From Uliginosibacterium aquaticum (GTDB lineage Bacteria; Pseudomonadota; Gammaproteobacteria; Burkholderiales; Rhodocyclaceae), in NCBI RefSeq assembly GCF_012972705.2, contig NZ_JABCSC020000001.1, positions 1,426,001 through 1,490,000 on the forward strand: DNA of 64,000 bases. The letters are read 5' to 3'. The notes beneath the pieces were generated by a model. The model was not told the origin of the DNA. It made no database searches and saw nothing but the letters and a program-made list of their open reading frames with translations. Made by a program: the position numbers and the translations under genes. Of the stretch, positions 20,597 to 34,029 are shown piece by piece. Every line of letters starts with the position of its first letter. Position 1 is the stretch's first letter.

Positions 20597-20624
20597 AAAA
20601 AGCCCAGCTTTAGCTGGGCTTTTT
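20597..20624 (-). terminator. Rho-independent terminator after the OmpA-family gene
   Basis: Perfect stem AAAAAGCCCAGC (20597-20608) / GCTGGGCTTTTT (20613-20624) with a TTTA loop. On the minus strand it is followed by a T-rich tail. It separates ompA from ubiG, so ubiG probably has its own promoter or depends on read-through. Confidence 0.85.
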
Positions 20625-20639
20625 CAGGCGTTCGGCAAA

Positions 20640-21344
20640 TTACTTGCTGCCGACAGCTTCCAGTTCAACGCGACGATCAGCGGCCAGGCAATCAACCAGC
20701 TTCTTGTTCTTGCCGTTTTCTGCGCCCAGTTTTTCGCAGGTCTTGCCGGTCACCGGTTGGGTTTCGCCCTTGCCTTCGGTGTAGACCTTGTTAGCGGGGA
20801 TGCCCTGGCTAACCAAGAAGTCCTTCACTGCGGCGGCGCGCTTTTCAGACAGTTTCTGGTTGTAAGCCGGGGAACCGATGCGGTCAGCGTGACCTACAGC
20901 GATCACCACTTCCAGCTGGGTCAGAGTCTTGGCGTCTGCCGCAAACTTGGCCAGGCCGCTCTTGCCTTGATCGGTCAGGTCTGCCTTGTCATAGGCGAAC
21001 ACTGCATCGGCCGGCAAGCTGACTTTCTGAGCAGCAGGAGCGGCGGCGGCGGGAGCAACTGGAGCAACCGGAGCTGCCGCAACCGGAGCAGCAGCCTTCG
21101 GCTCTTCCTTGATTTCACCGCATTCGACGCCGACCGGGACACCCTTCTCGGTCAGAACGCTCTTGATGAGGTCAGTGGAGTAGTTGCTGGAACGCAGGCA
21201 GTTACCGAGACCATCCTTCTCAACGATATTGCCGGAGCCGATGATGTACGGTTGAACCGGAGCGGACTTCACCACGATCTGGGCTTGGGCACCGGCGGTA
21301 AAACCTGCGATGGCGGCCAGAATGAACAGTTGCGATTTTTTCAT
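20640..21344 (-). CDS. ompA: OmpA-family outer-membrane protein
   Basis: 234 aa exported protein. A signal peptide (MKKSQLFILAAIAGFTAGAQA, cleavage after residue 21) is followed by a short N-terminal domain with two cysteines (NCLRSS, VECGEI). An Ala/Pro-rich linker (about 85-110) leads to a C-terminal OmpA domain that binds peptidoglycan (VVIAVGHADRIGSPAYN, LSEKRAAAVKDFL, ADRRVELEAVG). It has no eight-stranded porin domain, so it probably anchors the envelope to peptidoglycan. Ribosome site GAGGAG lies just before the ATG. Its 5' side faces a long region without a gene. Confidence 0.88.
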   Translation of the reverse strand: MKKSQLFILAAIAGFTAGAQAQIVVKSAPVQPYIIGSGNIVEKDGLGNCLRSSNYSTDLIKSVLTEKGVPVGVECGEIKEEPKAAAPVAAAPVAPVAPAAAAPAAQKVSLPADAVFAYDKADLTDQGKSGLAKFAADAKTLTQLEVVIAVGHADRIGSPAYNQKLSEKRAAAVKDFLVSQGIPANKVYTEGKGETQPVTGKTCEKLGAENGKNKKLVDCLAADRRVELEAVGSK

Positions 21345-21439
21345 ATTCTCCTCGTTGCAAGGCTGGTTGCGAACTCAATTACTGGACAGAGCGGCTTGCC
21401 GATGCCCCCGAATTACACTTCTCAAAACTTTGCTTCCTT

Positions 21440-21467
21440 AATGCGCAGACTTTTTACTCTGCGCATT
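21440..21467. repeat. Perfect inverted repeat upstream of ompA
   Basis: AATGCGCAGA (21440-21449) and TCTGCGCATT (21458-21467) are exact reverse complements with loop CTTTTTAC. It lies 96 bp before the ompA start codon. It could be a 5' UTR hairpin that stabilises ompA mRNA or a binding site; there is no T-run, so a terminator is unlikely. Confidence 0.7.
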
Positions 21468-22061
21468 GAGCTTGACGGCGAGTGCCTATCAGCGCTTCGC
21501 GGCATTCTGCCACAGGCTGGAAACACGCAGCAATTCATTGTTGCTGACGTGCAACAGATTTCCGGCTTCGATGCGCGAATTGCCATCTGCCCAAACGTCT
21601 GTGTCTGCCGGCCGTCTCACGACATGTACGAAGTGTGTAGCAATGTCATGCCAGTGGGAACCTGATTGAGTCCAATTGGAATTGCACAAAGGTCTGGGGT
21701 GCGCAGCCTCTTTGAAAGGCTTTGCTCTGAAGGTCGCAGTGTGTAGAACTTGATGTTCTGGCATGTTTTCTGGATTTTTTTGCCCGTCAAGCTGACTAAT
21801 GCAGTTTTTTGAGTCGGGTCGAATCGGCCCTTGCTGGTGGCGCATTTGCCCTCTCATTCACATCGCGTCACCGCATAGCAGCGGTTAATGTGGTGAGCGT
21901 CCTGCTGTTTGTGCCTAGACTTCATGCGCCGCCATGCTAGCTCTTCTTGCGTGGTGTTAGCTGCTTAGGCGGGAGGGTGTCGGCGCGCTTTGGAGTTCAG
22001 CTCTGCAAGCAGGGCGGTTGATTTGCTGAAAGTGGAAGCAGCCGAGGCGGGAAGGGCCGCA

Positions 22062-22070
22062 TGTTACAAT
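22062..22070 (+). promoter_or_regulatory. Extended -10 promoter of gyrA
   Basis: TGTTACAAT at 22062-22070 matches an extended -10 element (TGn followed by TACAAT). No good -35 is visible 17 bp upstream. Transcription would begin near 22077, about 37 nt before the gyrA start codon. Confidence 0.55.
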
Positions 22071-22076
22071 CGCCAG

Positions 22077-22113
22077 CTTTTAGCGCCTTCAACCGGACCT
22101 CCTTTTAGCGCCT
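22077..22113 (+). repeat. 12-bp direct repeat in the gyrA leader
   Basis: CTTTTAGCGCCT occurs at 22077-22088 and again at 22102-22113, the second copy touching the gyrA ATG. There is no Shine-Dalgarno in front of the ATG. Between the copies lies ACCTCCTTT (22098-22106), which resembles the 3' end of 16S rRNA rather than its complement. Confidence 0.75.
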
Positions 22114-24705
22114 ATGAACTCATTTGCCAAGGAAACGCTGCCGATCAGTCTAGAGGAAGAAATGCGCCACTCCTACCTAGATTACGCAATGAGCGTGATT
22201 GTGGGGCGTGCGCTACCGGATGTGCGCGATGGCTTGAAGCCGGTACACCGTCGGGTTCTGTATGCGATGCACGAGGCGAATAACGCCTGGAATCGCCCCT
22301 ACGTGAAGTGTGCTCGCGTGGTTGGGGATGTGATGGGTAAGTTCCACCCCCACGGCGACTCGGCTATTTACGACACGCTGGTGCGCATGGCGCAGGACTT
22401 CTCTCTGCGCTACACGCTGGTGGACGGGCAGGGCAACTTTGGCTCCATCGATGGCGATGCTGCAGCGGCCATGCGTTATACCGAGTGCCGTCTCGAGAAG
22501 GTTGCTGCCGATCTGCTGGCTGATATCGATAAGGAAACGGTCGATTTTCAGCCTAACTACGATGGCAAGGAACTTGAGCCTACGGTTCTGCCAACCCGTA
22601 TCCCCAACCTGCTGATCAATGGTTCGGCCGGGATTGCGGTGGGTATGGCGACGAACATCCCGCCGCACAATCTTTCGGAAGTCATCGAGGCTTGTCTGAC
22701 GCTGCTGGCGAATCCGGAAACGGATATCGAAGAGTTGATCCGTATCGTGCAGGCGCCTGACTTCCCCACGGCAGGTCTCATCTACGGTCTGCATGGCGTG
22801 CATGAGGGCTATCGCACCGGCCGCGGACGAGTGGTGATGCGTGCGCGCACCCATTTCGAAGATATGGAAAAGGGCAATCGTCAGGCAATCATCGTTGACG
22901 AGATTCCTTACCAGGTGAACAAGAAGACCCTGCTCGAAAAAATCGCCGAGCTGGTCAATGAGAAGCGTATTGAAGGTATCTCCGATCTGCGTGACGAGTC
23001 CGACAAGTCCGGCATGCGTATCGTGATCGAACTCAAGCGTGGCGAAGTGGCTGAGGTTGTGCTGAACAATCTGTTCAAGCAGACCCAGTTGCAGGATACC
23101 TTTGGCATGAACATGGTGGCGCTGGTCGATGGCAAGCCACGTTTGCTGAACCTGCAGCAAATGTTGGAGTGTTTCCTTGCGCACCGCCGTGAGGTGGTGA
23201 CACGGCGTACCGTGTTCGAGTTGCGCAAGGCGCGTGAGCGAGGGCACATCCTTGAAGGTCTGGCCGTTGCTTTGTCCAATGTTGATGAAATCATCGCCCT
23301 GATCAAGGCCGCGCCGACTCCAGCGGATGCCAAGCGGGAGTTGATGGAGCGCATGTGGCGTTCTCCGCTGGTGGAGGAAATGCTGTCTCGAGCCATGTCT
23401 GACAGCTATCGCCCCGAGGGGCTGGCGCCTGATTTCGGTTTGTCGGCGCAGGGCTATCGTCTCTCCGAAACTCAGTCGCAACGCATTCTGGAAATGCAGC
23501 TGCAGCGCCTGACCAATATGGAGCAGGACAAGATCGTCGGCGAGTATCGTGATGTGATGGCTGAGATTGCCGATCTGTTGGACATCCTGGCCAAGCCGGC
23601 GCGTATTACCGCGATCATCGATACCGAGTTGCGCGCCATCCGCGAGCAGTTTGGTGATCCCCGCAAGTCCGAACTGGTGCTGAATACGGCAGATATCAAT
23701 ATCGAAGATCTGATCGCCCAGGAAGACATGGTGGTAACGCTATCGCATACGGGCTACTTCAAGCGCCAGCCGCTGGCCGACTATCGTTCGCAGAAGCGCG
23801 GCGGGCGTGGCAAGCAGGCAGCGGCAACCAAGGAAGATGACTGGATCGATCAGCTCTTCGTGGCGAATACCCATGATTACATCCTGTGCTTCTCGAATCG
23901 AGGGCGCTTGTATTGGCTGAAGGTGTATGAGGTGCCGGAGGGGCAGCGCAATGCGCGCGGCAAACCCATCGTCAATCTGTTCCCGCTGGTTGAAGGCGAA
24001 AAGATCACTGCCGTGTTGCCGGTCAAAGAGTTCGATGAGGGTCATTTCGTCTTCATGGCAACCGCGCAGGGTACGGTGAAGAAAACGCCGCTGACTGATT
24101 TTTCCAATCCGCGCAAGGCCGGCATCATCGCTGTGGGCCTCGATGATGGTGACTATCTGATTGGCGTAGCGATCACTGATGGCGATTGCAATGTGATGCT
24201 CTTCTCGGATGCTGGCAAGGCTGTGCGTTTTGATGAGAAGGACGTGCGCCCGATGGGTCGTACTGCTCGTGGCGTGCGCGGCATGATGATTGAAGATGGT
24301 CAGAGCGTGCTGTCCATGCTGGTGGCGCATGGCGAAACGCAGAGTGTGCTGACTGCGACCGAAAACGGTTACGGCAAGCGCACCAATATCGGTGAATACA
24401 CCCTGCATGGCCGTGGTACCAAGGGCATGATCGCAATTCAGTCTTCGGAGCGTAACGGCAAGCTGGTGGCTGCTGTGCTGGTCGATCCGACCGATCACGT
24501 GATGCTGATTGCCGATAACGGCGTGTTGATCCGTACGCCGGTGAAGGATATCCGTGAGCTGGGCCGCTCGACTCAGGGTGTAACCCTGATCAACCTGGAT
24601 GATGGCGCGCGTCTCTCTTCGATCGAAAAAATCGTTGAGACAGATGATGAAAACCTCGAAGGTGATGTGGACGGTGCTGATGGCGCAGAGGGCGCAACGG
24701 AATGA
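22114..24705 (+). CDS. gyrA: DNA gyrase subunit A
   Basis: 863 aa subunit of the type II topoisomerase that introduces negative supercoils. The catalytic tyrosine is Y122 ([10 protein letters not shown]). The quinolone-determining region reads [11 protein letters not shown] with Ser83 and Asp87, the sensitive-type residues. The GyrA box appears as QKRGGRG around residue 560, confirming gyrase rather than topoisomerase IV. The C-terminal beta-pinwheel follows and ends in an acidic tail. The ATG lacks a Shine-Dalgarno but gives the conserved N-terminus. The stop overlaps pheA by four bases. Confidence 0.96.
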   Translation: MNSFAKETLPISLEEEMRHSYLDYAMSVIVGRALPDVRDGLKPVHRRVLYAMHEANNAWNRPYVKCARVVGDVMGKFHPHGDSAIYDTLVRMAQDFSLRYTLVDGQGNFGSIDGDAAAAMRYTECRLEKVAADLLADIDKETVDFQPNYDGKELEPTVLPTRIPNLLINGSAGIAVGMATNIPPHNLSEVIEACLTLLANPETDIEELIRIVQAPDFPTAGLIYGLHGVHEGYRTGRGRVVMRARTHFEDMEKGNRQAIIVDEIPYQVNKKTLLEKIAELVNEKRIEGISDLRDESDKSGMRIVIELKRGEVAEVVLNNLFKQTQLQDTFGMNMVALVDGKPRLLNLQQMLECFLAHRREVVTRRTVFELRKARERGHILEGLAVALSNVDEIIALIKAAPTPADAKRELMERMWRSPLVEEMLSRAMSDSYRPEGLAPDFGLSAQGYRLSETQSQRILEMQLQRLTNMEQDKIVGEYRDVMAEIADLLDILAKPARITAIIDTELRAIREQFGDPRKSELVLNTADINIEDLIAQEDMVVTLSHTGYFKRQPLADYRSQKRGGRGKQAAATKEDDWIDQLFVANTHDYILCFSNRGRLYWLKVYEVPEGQRNARGKPIVNLFPLVEGEKITAVLPVKEFDEGHFVFMATAQGTVKKTPLTDFSNPRKAGIIAVGLDDGDYLIGVAITDGDCNVMLFSDAGKAVRFDEKDVRPMGRTARGVRGMMIEDGQSVLSMLVAHGETQSVLTATENGYGKRTNIGEYTLHGRGTKGMIAIQSSERNGKLVAAVLVDPTDHVMLIADNGVLIRTPVKDIRELGRSTQGVTLINLDDGARLSSIEKIVETDDENLEGDVDGADGAEGATE

Positions 24706-25778
24706 GTGATGCGATGGCCGATGAACTGCTGAAGCTGCGCGGCGAAATCGATCGCCTCGATGCTGAAATTCTTGAGCGTCTAGCTGCGCGTGCTCGTTGT
24801 GCGCAGCGTGTTGGCGAAGTGAAGCGTGGCCCGCTGTATCGCCCTGAGCGCGAGGCGCAGGTGCTGCGCAATATTGCCGCGCGTAATCCGGGGCCGCTGT
24901 CCGATGAAGCGGTGCAGCGGATCTTCCGCGAGATCATGTCCTGGTGTCTGGGGCTAGAGCAGCCTTTGCGCGTGGCGCACCTTGGGCCGCGCGGCACCTT
25001 TACCGAGGAGGCCGCCGGCAAGCATTTTGGGGGCTCTCCGGCCTTACAGCCGATGGCGACTATTGATGAAGTCTTCCACGCCGTCGAGGCCGGTGCGGTG
25101 CAATACGGCGTGGTGCCGGTGGAGAACTCCACTGAAGGTGCTGTGAGTCGTTCGCTGGATCTGCTGTTGTCGGGTAATGTCTCCGTGTGTGGAGAGGTGA
25201 GTCTGCGCATCCGCCAGAATCTCATGACGCGCGCCGGCAGCATGGCCGGGGTCAAGCGGATCTATTCACATTCCCAGTCGCTGGGGCAGTGTGCAGACTG
25301 GTTGGCCAATCATGCTCAGGGCATCGAGCGCTTGCCGGTGTCGAGCAATGCCGAGGCGGCGCGTCTGGCTTCCGAGGATCCGGAGGCCGCGGCGATCGCC
25401 GGTGAGCGTGCTGCGCAGCTCTATGCGTTGCCGGTTCTCTTTGCAAACATTGAAGATGATCCGAATAACACCACGCGTTTTTTGATCATCGGTCAGCATG
25501 ACGCAGGAGTTTCCGGTAAGGACAAAACCTCGCTGATCTGCTCGGCACCGAACCGCCCTGGCGCAGTTTTCGGGCTGCTTCAGCCCTTCGCTGACAAAGG
25601 TGTGAGCATGACCAAGCTGGAGTCGCGCCCGTCGCGCACCGGTTTGTGGGAATACGTGTTCTATGTCGATATCGAAGGCCATCGCGAGAGCCCTGCTGTG
25701 GCTGAGGCGCTCAATGCACTGGTTGATCGTGCCGCTTTCGTGAAAGTGCTTGGCTCCTACCCGGTTGCCGCTATCTGA
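24702..25778 (+). CDS. pheA: Bifunctional chorismate mutase / prephenate dehydratase (P-protein)
   Basis: 358 aa cytoplasmic enzyme that converts chorismate to prephenate and then to phenylpyruvate for phenylalanine synthesis. The chorismate mutase domain spans about 1-90 ([20 protein letters not shown]). The dehydratase domain has [22 protein letters not shown] and the catalytic TRF in NTTRFLII. The C-terminal ACT domain contains the phenylalanine-sensing LESRPSR motif. The start overlaps the gyrA stop (ATGA); an in-frame ATG at 24714 is an alternative. serC, which often sits between gyrA and pheA in betaproteobacteria, is absent. Confidence 0.95.
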   Translation: MSDAMADELLKLRGEIDRLDAEILERLAARARCAQRVGEVKRGPLYRPEREAQVLRNIAARNPGPLSDEAVQRIFREIMSWCLGLEQPLRVAHLGPRGTFTEEAAGKHFGGSPALQPMATIDEVFHAVEAGAVQYGVVPVENSTEGAVSRSLDLLLSGNVSVCGEVSLRIRQNLMTRAGSMAGVKRIYSHSQSLGQCADWLANHAQGIERLPVSSNAEAARLASEDPEAAAIAGERAAQLYALPVLFANIEDDPNNTTRFLIIGQHDAGVSGKDKTSLICSAPNRPGAVFGLLQPFADKGVSMTKLESRPSRTGLWEYVFYVDIEGHRESPAVAEALNALVDRAAFVKVLGSYPVAAI

Positions 25779-25794
25779 ACTGCTGGAGTCCGGA

Positions 25795-26895
25795 ATGACT
25801 GTTGCACAACGCGCTCCCGAACATATTCGCGCCATCTCCCCTTACGTCCCGGGCAAACCCATCGGCGAGCTGGCGCGAGAGATGGGGCTGGACGAAGCGA
25901 AAATTGTCAAACTGGCGTCCAATGAAAACCCTCTCGGCATGAGCCCGAAGGCCCGCGCTGCGATGGAGGCGGCATTGGATGGCCTAGCGTTGTATCCGGA
26001 TGGCAATGGGTTTGCATTGAAGCATGCTCTGGCGGCAAAGCTTGGTGTGAGTACGGATAGCCTGGTGTTGGGAAATGGCTCCAATGATGTGCTTGAGCTT
26101 GCTGCCCGAGCCTTTATTCCGGCCGGAGCCAGTGCAGTGTTTGCTCAGCATGCGTTTGCGGTCTACCCATTGGCTGTTCAGGGGGTGGGCGGCCGTTGCG
26201 TTGAAGTACCGGCGCGTTTTTTTGGGCACGATCTGGCCGCCATGGCGGACGCCATCGACGTTGATACGCGGATCGTATTCATAGCGAATCCGAATAATCC
26301 GACTGGCACTTTCCTGCCGGGGCCGGTCATCGAGGACTTTCTCGCCCGTGTGCCTACTGATGTACTGGTCTTGCTGGATGAGGCCTATAACGAATACCTG
26401 CCGCCCGAGCTGCGTTACGACAGCGTCAGCTGGATCAAGCGTTTTCCGAACCTGCTGATTTCGCGCACATTCTCCAAGATTTACGGTTTGGCCGGTCTGC
26501 GTATGGGATATGCGGTGGCTCATCCGACCGTGGCGGATCTGATAAATCGCGTGCGCCAGCCTTTTAACGCCAACAGCCTGGCGCTTGCAGCGGCTGAGGG
26601 CGCGCTGAGTGATGATGAGTTCCTAGAGCGCAGCTTTGAGACCAATCGTGCGGGTATGGCTCAACTGATCAGGGGGTTCGATGCCTTGAATCTGCAGCAC
26701 ATCCCCTCGGTGGCCAACTTCCTGACCTTCCGGGTGGGGGATGGCGCGGGGGTGAATCGGCGCCTTCTGCAGCGTGGGGTGATCGTGCGTCCGGTTGGCA
26801 ACTATGGCATGCCTGAGTGGCTGCGCGTGACCATCGGCTTGCCGGTCGAGAACGAGCGCTTCCTTGAGGCCTTGGCTGAAGCATTGAAGGGCTGA
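25795..26895 (+). CDS. hisC: Histidinol-phosphate aminotransferase
   Basis: 366 aa PLP-dependent class I/II aminotransferase. In this aromatic-pathway context it probably also transaminates phenylpyruvate, hydroxyphenylpyruvate or prephenate. The PLP lysine is in SRTFSKIYGLAGLRMGY; NPNNPTG and LLDEAYNEY are the cofactor-binding motifs. ATG 25795 follows GGAG at about 25784 and gives the family N-terminus; an upstream frame from 25750 overlaps pheA. Only one base separates it from tyrA. Confidence 0.9.
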   Translation: MTVAQRAPEHIRAISPYVPGKPIGELAREMGLDEAKIVKLASNENPLGMSPKARAAMEAALDGLALYPDGNGFALKHALAAKLGVSTDSLVLGNGSNDVLELAARAFIPAGASAVFAQHAFAVYPLAVQGVGGRCVEVPARFFGHDLAAMADAIDVDTRIVFIANPNNPTGTFLPGPVIEDFLARVPTDVLVLLDEAYNEYLPPELRYDSVSWIKRFPNLLISRTFSKIYGLAGLRMGYAVAHPTVADLINRVRQPFNANSLALAAAEGALSDDEFLERSFETNRAGMAQLIRGFDALNLQHIPSVANFLTFRVGDGAGVNRRLLQRGVIVRPVGNYGMPEWLRVTIGLPVENERFLEALAEALKG

Positions 26896-26896
26896 G

Positions 26897-27766
26897 ATGT
26901 TCAAGCGTGTGGTGATCTGTGGCGTGGGTCTGATCGGCGGATCTTTTGCGCTGGCCTTGCGTCAGGCTGGGCTTGTGGAAACGCTGGTTGGAGTGGGGCG
27001 CCGTCGTGAAACGCTGGAAGAGGCGCAGCAACTGGGGCTGATTGATGAAATCGCCACGGACTGGGCGGTGGCCCTGAAGGGCGCAGATCTGCTCCTGCTG
27101 GCCATGCCGGTGGGGCAGATGTCTGCCGTTATGGCAGCTGCCGCGCCACATCTTGAGCCGCAGACCCTGGTGACCGATGGTGGTAGCACCAAGGCTGATG
27201 TGTTTGAAGCTGTCTATAGCCATCTGAATCATTGTCTGGCCAACGTGGTGCCGGCCCATCCGATTGCTGGAGCTGAGAAAAGCGGCCCTTCAGCAGCCTT
27301 TGCAGAGCTTTATCGTGGCAAGCGTGTGGTGCTCACACCTTTGCCCGAAAATGCTCCAGAGTCGATCGAGCGTGTGCGGGCAGCTTGGGCTGCCTGCGGT
27401 GCGGTGGTCAGCCAGATGAGCCCGCAGGATCATGACCGTGTGTTTGCAGCGGTGAGCCATCTGCCGCATTTGCTGGCTTTCGGACTGGTGCACCAGATTC
27501 AGGGGCGTGGTAATGCCGAGCAGTTGTTCGGCTTTGCCGCATCAGGCTTCCGCGACTTCACGCGGATCGCTGGCAGTCACCCGGAAATGTGGCGCGATAT
27601 CTGTGTGGCCAACCGGCACGCCCTGCTGGCTGAACTGGATGCCTACCTGACTGAGCTGGCCTATCTGCGTGCCTTGCTGATGCAGGGTGACGGGGCCGGA
27701 CTTGAATCCCTGTTTGCCGAGGCCTCTGCTGCGCGCAATGCTTGGGCAGAGAAGTATTTGAAATAA
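26897..27766 (+). CDS. tyrA: Prephenate dehydrogenase
   Basis: 289 aa NAD(P)-dependent enzyme of tyrosine synthesis (prephenate or arogenate to hydroxyphenylpyruvate or tyrosine). The Rossmann motif is VICGVGLIGGSFALAL at the N-terminus; the catalytic region includes HPIAGAEKSG and AAVSHLPHLLAFGL. No chorismate mutase or ACT domain is present. It begins one base after hisC, so they are coupled. A 92-bp gap without visible signals leads to aroA. Confidence 0.93.
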   Translation: MFKRVVICGVGLIGGSFALALRQAGLVETLVGVGRRRETLEEAQQLGLIDEIATDWAVALKGADLLLLAMPVGQMSAVMAAAAPHLEPQTLVTDGGSTKADVFEAVYSHLNHCLANVVPAHPIAGAEKSGPSAAFAELYRGKRVVLTPLPENAPESIERVRAAWAACGAVVSQMSPQDHDRVFAAVSHLPHLLAFGLVHQIQGRGNAEQLFGFAASGFRDFTRIAGSHPEMWRDICVANRHALLAELDAYLTELAYLRALLMQGDGAGLESLFAEASAARNAWAEKYLK

Positions 27767-27858
27767 GCCGTAGGCTTGATATTGAGGAACTGCCCGCGCT
27801 TCGAACTGGCTTTCAAGGCTGAAACGAAGTTGCTGCATTCCCGGAGAAGTGGATACAG

Positions 27859-30876
<3,018 letters not shown>

Positions 30877-30877
<1 letters not shown>

Positions 30878-31545
30878 TGGTTCCGGTGCTTGCGATCGAC
30901 GGGCCGACTGCTTCAGGCAAAGGTACGGTGGCTGGGCTGGTGGCTGAGAGGCTGGGCTGGCATTTTCTGGACTCTGGCGCCATTTACCGCGTGCTGGCTC
31001 TTGCCGCAATCAAACGTGGAGTGGGTCTGACGGATGAAGCCGCGTTGGCTGCACAGGCCAGCGCGCTGGACGTTGCCTTTGAACGTGGCGCGATTTTGCT
31101 TGAGGGTGAGGATGTGTCGTTGCAGGCCCGGCGTGAGGAAACCGGTAATTCGGCTTCCAAGATCGCAGCCCTGCCGGCGGTGCGTACTGCGCTACTGGAG
31201 CGCCAGCAGGCTTTCCGGGTGGCGCCGGGCTTGGTGGCTGACGGGCGTGACATGGGGTCGGTGGTTTTTCCCGGGGCCTTTCTCAAAATTTTCCTGACGG
31301 CGAGCGTTGAGTCGCGCGCCGAGAGACGTTATAAGCAGTTGATCGCAAAGGGTTCGACTGCTAGTATCGACGATCTTCTGCGCGACCTTAGGGAGCGTGA
31401 CGCCCGTGATACCTCACGGTTGGTCGCTCCTCTGAGGCCGTGTGAGGACGCGGTTTTGCTCGACACCACAACGCTTTCCATTGATGAGGCAGTGCACTTT
31501 GTGCTGAATCTCGCCATGCAGCGCGGAGCAGGGCAAGCCGCTTGA
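30877..31545 (+). CDS. cmk: Cytidylate kinase
   Basis: 222 aa nucleoside monophosphate kinase that phosphorylates CMP and dCMP. The P-loop is [10 protein letters not shown], followed by [14 protein letters not shown]; the lid and CMP-binding parts include [10 protein letters not shown] and ERRYKQL. ATG 30877 overlaps the argS stop (TGATG) with GGAGG at 30865-30869. It is usually linked to rpsA, as here. Confidence 0.95.
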
Positions 31546-31563
31546 GTTCCGGCGGTTTGCAGA

Positions 31564-31653
31564 CAGGCCCGGTTTTCTCCGGCCTGATTCTGTAGGTCCC
31601 CCGGGTTTTTTACTTCTTTTTTCCGCCGTGCTTGCACGGTACCGAGTCCCTTT
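31564..31653 (+). promoter_or_regulatory. Structured leader of rpsA
   Basis: Between cmk and rpsA are two hairpins: CAGGCC (31564-31569) / GGCCTG (31581-31586), and CCGTG (31626-31630) / CACGG (31635-31639) with a CTTG loop. They are separated by pyrimidine-rich runs of T. No good Shine-Dalgarno precedes the rpsA ATG. The rpsA leader of E. coli also uses hairpins instead of a strong ribosome site for S1 autoregulation, so a similar role is likely here. Confidence 0.55.
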
Positions 31654-33339
31654 ATGTCCAACATTGAAAGTTTTGCCGACCTCTTCGAGGAAAGCCTGAA
31701 CCGCCAGGAAATGCGCGCTGGCGAAGTTATCACGGCTGAGGTTGTACGTATCGACCAGAACTTCGTGGTTGTTAACGCCGGCCTGAAATCCGAGAGCTAC
31801 ATTCCCCTGGATGAATTCCGCAACGATCGCGGTGAGCTGGAAGCCACCCCGGGCGATTACGTCCAGGTTGCCATCGAGACCCTGGAAGACGGCTACGGCG
31901 AAACCCGCCTGTCGCGTGACAAGGCCAAGCGCATTGCCGCTTGGAACTTCCTCGACAAGGCTCTGAACGATGGCGCTCTGGTCAAGGGCGTTGTGACTGG
32001 CAAGGTCAAGGGCGGCCTGACCGTCATGACCAACGGCATCCGCGCTTTCCTGCCGGGTTCCCTGGTCGATATGCGCCCCGTCAAGGACACCACTCCTTAC
32101 GAAGGCAAGGAATTCGAATTCAAGGTCATCAAGCTCGATCGCAAGCGCAACAACGTGGTTGTGTCGCGTCGCGCCGTGCTTGAAGTGACCATGGGTGAAG
32201 AGCGCCAGAAGCTGCTCGAAACCCTGGCCGAAGGCACCGTGGTTAAGGGTGTGGTCAAGAACATCACCGACTACGGCGCATTCGTCGACCTGGGCGGCAT
32301 CGATGGTCTGCTGCACATTACCGATCTGGCCTGGCGCCGTGTCCGTCACCCGTCCGAAGTGCTGGCTGTGGGCGACGAAGTGACCGCCAAGGTCCTGAAG
32401 TTCGACCAAGAAAAGAACCGCGTTTCGCTGGGCATGAAGCAACTGGGCGAAGATCCGTGGGTCGGCATCTCGCGTCGTTACCCGCAGAGCACCCGTCTGT
32501 TCGGTAAAGTTACCAACATTACTGACTACGGCGCATTCGTTGAAGTCGAGCAGGGCATCGAAGGCCTGGTTCACGTATCCGAGATGGACTGGACCAACAA
32601 GAACATCCACCCGACGAAGGTTGTCCAGCTGGGCGACGAAGTCGAAGTGATGATCCTGGAAATCGACGAAGAGCGTCGCCGCATCTCGCTGGGCATGAAG
32701 CAGTGCCAGGCGAACCCGTGGGACGAGTTCGGCGAAAACCACAAGAAGGGTGACCGTGTGCGCGGCGCCATCAAGTCGATCACCGACTTCGGCGTGTTCA
32801 TCGGCTTGCCGGGCGGCATCGACGGCCTGGTGCACCTGTCCGACCTCTCCTGGAGCCAGACTGGCGAAGAGGCCATCCGCAACTTCAAGAAGGGTGACGA
32901 GCTGGAAGCTGTCGTGCTGGCCATCGACATCGAGAAGGAGCGTATCTCGCTGGGCGTGAAGCAGCTGGATGGGGATCCCTTCACCTCCTACGTGGCCACC
33001 CACGACAAGAACACCCTGATCAAGGGCGTTGTGAAGTCAGTGGATGCCCGCGGTGCCGTGGTGGATCTGGGCGGTGATCAAGAGGGTTACCTGCGCGTTT
33101 CCGAGTTCTCCCGTGAGCGCGTGGAAGATCTGACGACCGTGGTGAAGGTGGGCGATGAGCTCGAAGCCATGATTATCAACGTGGATCGCAAGACCCGTTC
33201 GATCAACCTGTCGATCAAGGCCAAGGATCAAGCCGAGCAGAACGAAGTGATGCAGAAGTTCTCTGCTGATACCGGCTCTGCAGGTACGACCAACCTTGGT
33301 GCATTGCTCAAGGCGAAGCTCAATAGCGCTCAGCAGTAA
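31654..33339 (+). CDS. rpsA: 30S ribosomal protein S1
   Basis: 561 aa RNA-binding ribosomal protein that helps mRNA bind the 30S subunit. Six S1 (OB-fold) repeats follow one another; repeats 3 to 5 show the characteristic [42 protein letters not shown] and [21 protein letters not shown] patterns. The last 25 residues are a flexible tail. Codon use is strongly biased, as expected for a highly expressed gene. Followed by ihfB, as in many proteobacteria. Confidence 0.96.
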   Translation: MSNIESFADLFEESLNRQEMRAGEVITAEVVRIDQNFVVVNAGLKSESYIPLDEFRNDRGELEATPGDYVQVAIETLEDGYGETRLSRDKAKRIAAWNFLDKALNDGALVKGVVTGKVKGGLTVMTNGIRAFLPGSLVDMRPVKDTTPYEGKEFEFKVIKLDRKRNNVVVSRRAVLEVTMGEERQKLLETLAEGTVVKGVVKNITDYGAFVDLGGIDGLLHITDLAWRRVRHPSEVLAVGDEVTAKVLKFDQEKNRVSLGMKQLGEDPWVGISRRYPQSTRLFGKVTNITDYGAFVEVEQGIEGLVHVSEMDWTNKNIHPTKVVQLGDEVEVMILEIDEERRRISLGMKQCQANPWDEFGENHKKGDRVRGAIKSITDFGVFIGLPGGIDGLVHLSDLSWSQTGEEAIRNFKKGDELEAVVLAIDIEKERISLGVKQLDGDPFTSYVATHDKNTLIKGVVKSVDARGAVVDLGGDQEGYLRVSEFSRERVEDLTTVVKVGDELEAMIINVDRKTRSINLSIKAKDQAEQNEVMQKFSADTGSAGTTNLGALLKAKLNSAQQ

Positions 33340-33359
33340 GCATTGCCGTGCCTGATAAC

Positions 33360-33644
<285 letters not shown>

Positions 33645-33665
33645 TTTGCTACTGTTCGCTGTAAC

Positions 33666-33701
33666 AAAAAAGAAGGCGGCCCTAGGGTCGCCTTCTTTTT
33701 T
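33666..33701 (+). terminator. Rho-independent terminator after ihfB
   Basis: Thirteen-base stem AAAAAAGAAGGCG (33666-33678) / CGCCTTCTTTTTT (33689-33701) with a ten-base loop. It ends the gyrA/aro/rpsA/ihfB block before lapA. Confidence 0.88.
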
Positions 33702-33729
33702 GCGCTGGTCTGAAGGATAATTACGCCTT

Positions 33730-34014
33730 ATGAAGATCTTCTCCCTGCTGCTTCGAGCGTTTGTCTTTCTGCTCCTGCTGGGCTTTGCCATCAAGAACGA
33801 TGGTCTGGTCACGGTGCGTGCCTATTTTGATACGAGCTGGCAGATGCCCCTGGTCTTGCTGATCCTGGCGATGTTCGCGCTCGGAATGCTGGCGGGTGTG
33901 CTGGCCATGCTTGCCAGCAGTCTTGGGCCACGACGCGAGCTTGAACGCCTGCGTAAATTGCTGCCGTCCTCTTCAACCCGTTCGCCCGTGCAGTCTGACG
34001 ACGCGGACGCCTGA
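33730..34014 (+). CDS. lapA: LapA family membrane protein
   Basis: 94 aa inner-membrane protein with two transmembrane helices (about residues 5-22 and 40-65) and a basic cytoplasmic tail (GPRRELERLRKLL), the DUF1049/LapA pattern. With LapB it takes part in regulating lipopolysaccharide assembly. It stands directly upstream of lapB, as in most proteobacteria. Confidence 0.87.
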   Translation: MKIFSLLLRAFVFLLLLGFAIKNDGLVTVRAYFDTSWQMPLVLLILAMFALGMLAGVLAMLASSLGPRRELERLRKLLPSSSTRSPVQSDDADA

Positions 34015-34029
34015 CCTTTCGCTCAATAC

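Larger units (their letters stand above)
21345..22113. other. 770-bp intergenic region between divergent ompA and gyrA
   Basis: I see no convincing gene here. It must contain the promoters for ompA (minus) and gyrA (plus). It holds a perfect 10-bp inverted repeat (21440-21467). Open frames of up to 122 codons exist on the minus strand (21489-21857), but they have no ribosome site, no recognisable family and poor codon character. The stretch is less GC-rich than gyrA and could carry a small RNA or a decayed gene. Confidence 0.6.

Noticed and set aside
21489-21857. 122-codon minus-strand frame between ompA and gyrA
   Set aside because: It has no ribosome site and no family, and its composition does not favour coding. 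Kept only as part of the intergenic description.
31414-33003. 529-codon minus-strand frame opposite rpsA
   Set aside because: It results from the strong codon bias of rpsA and repeats with the S1 domains.
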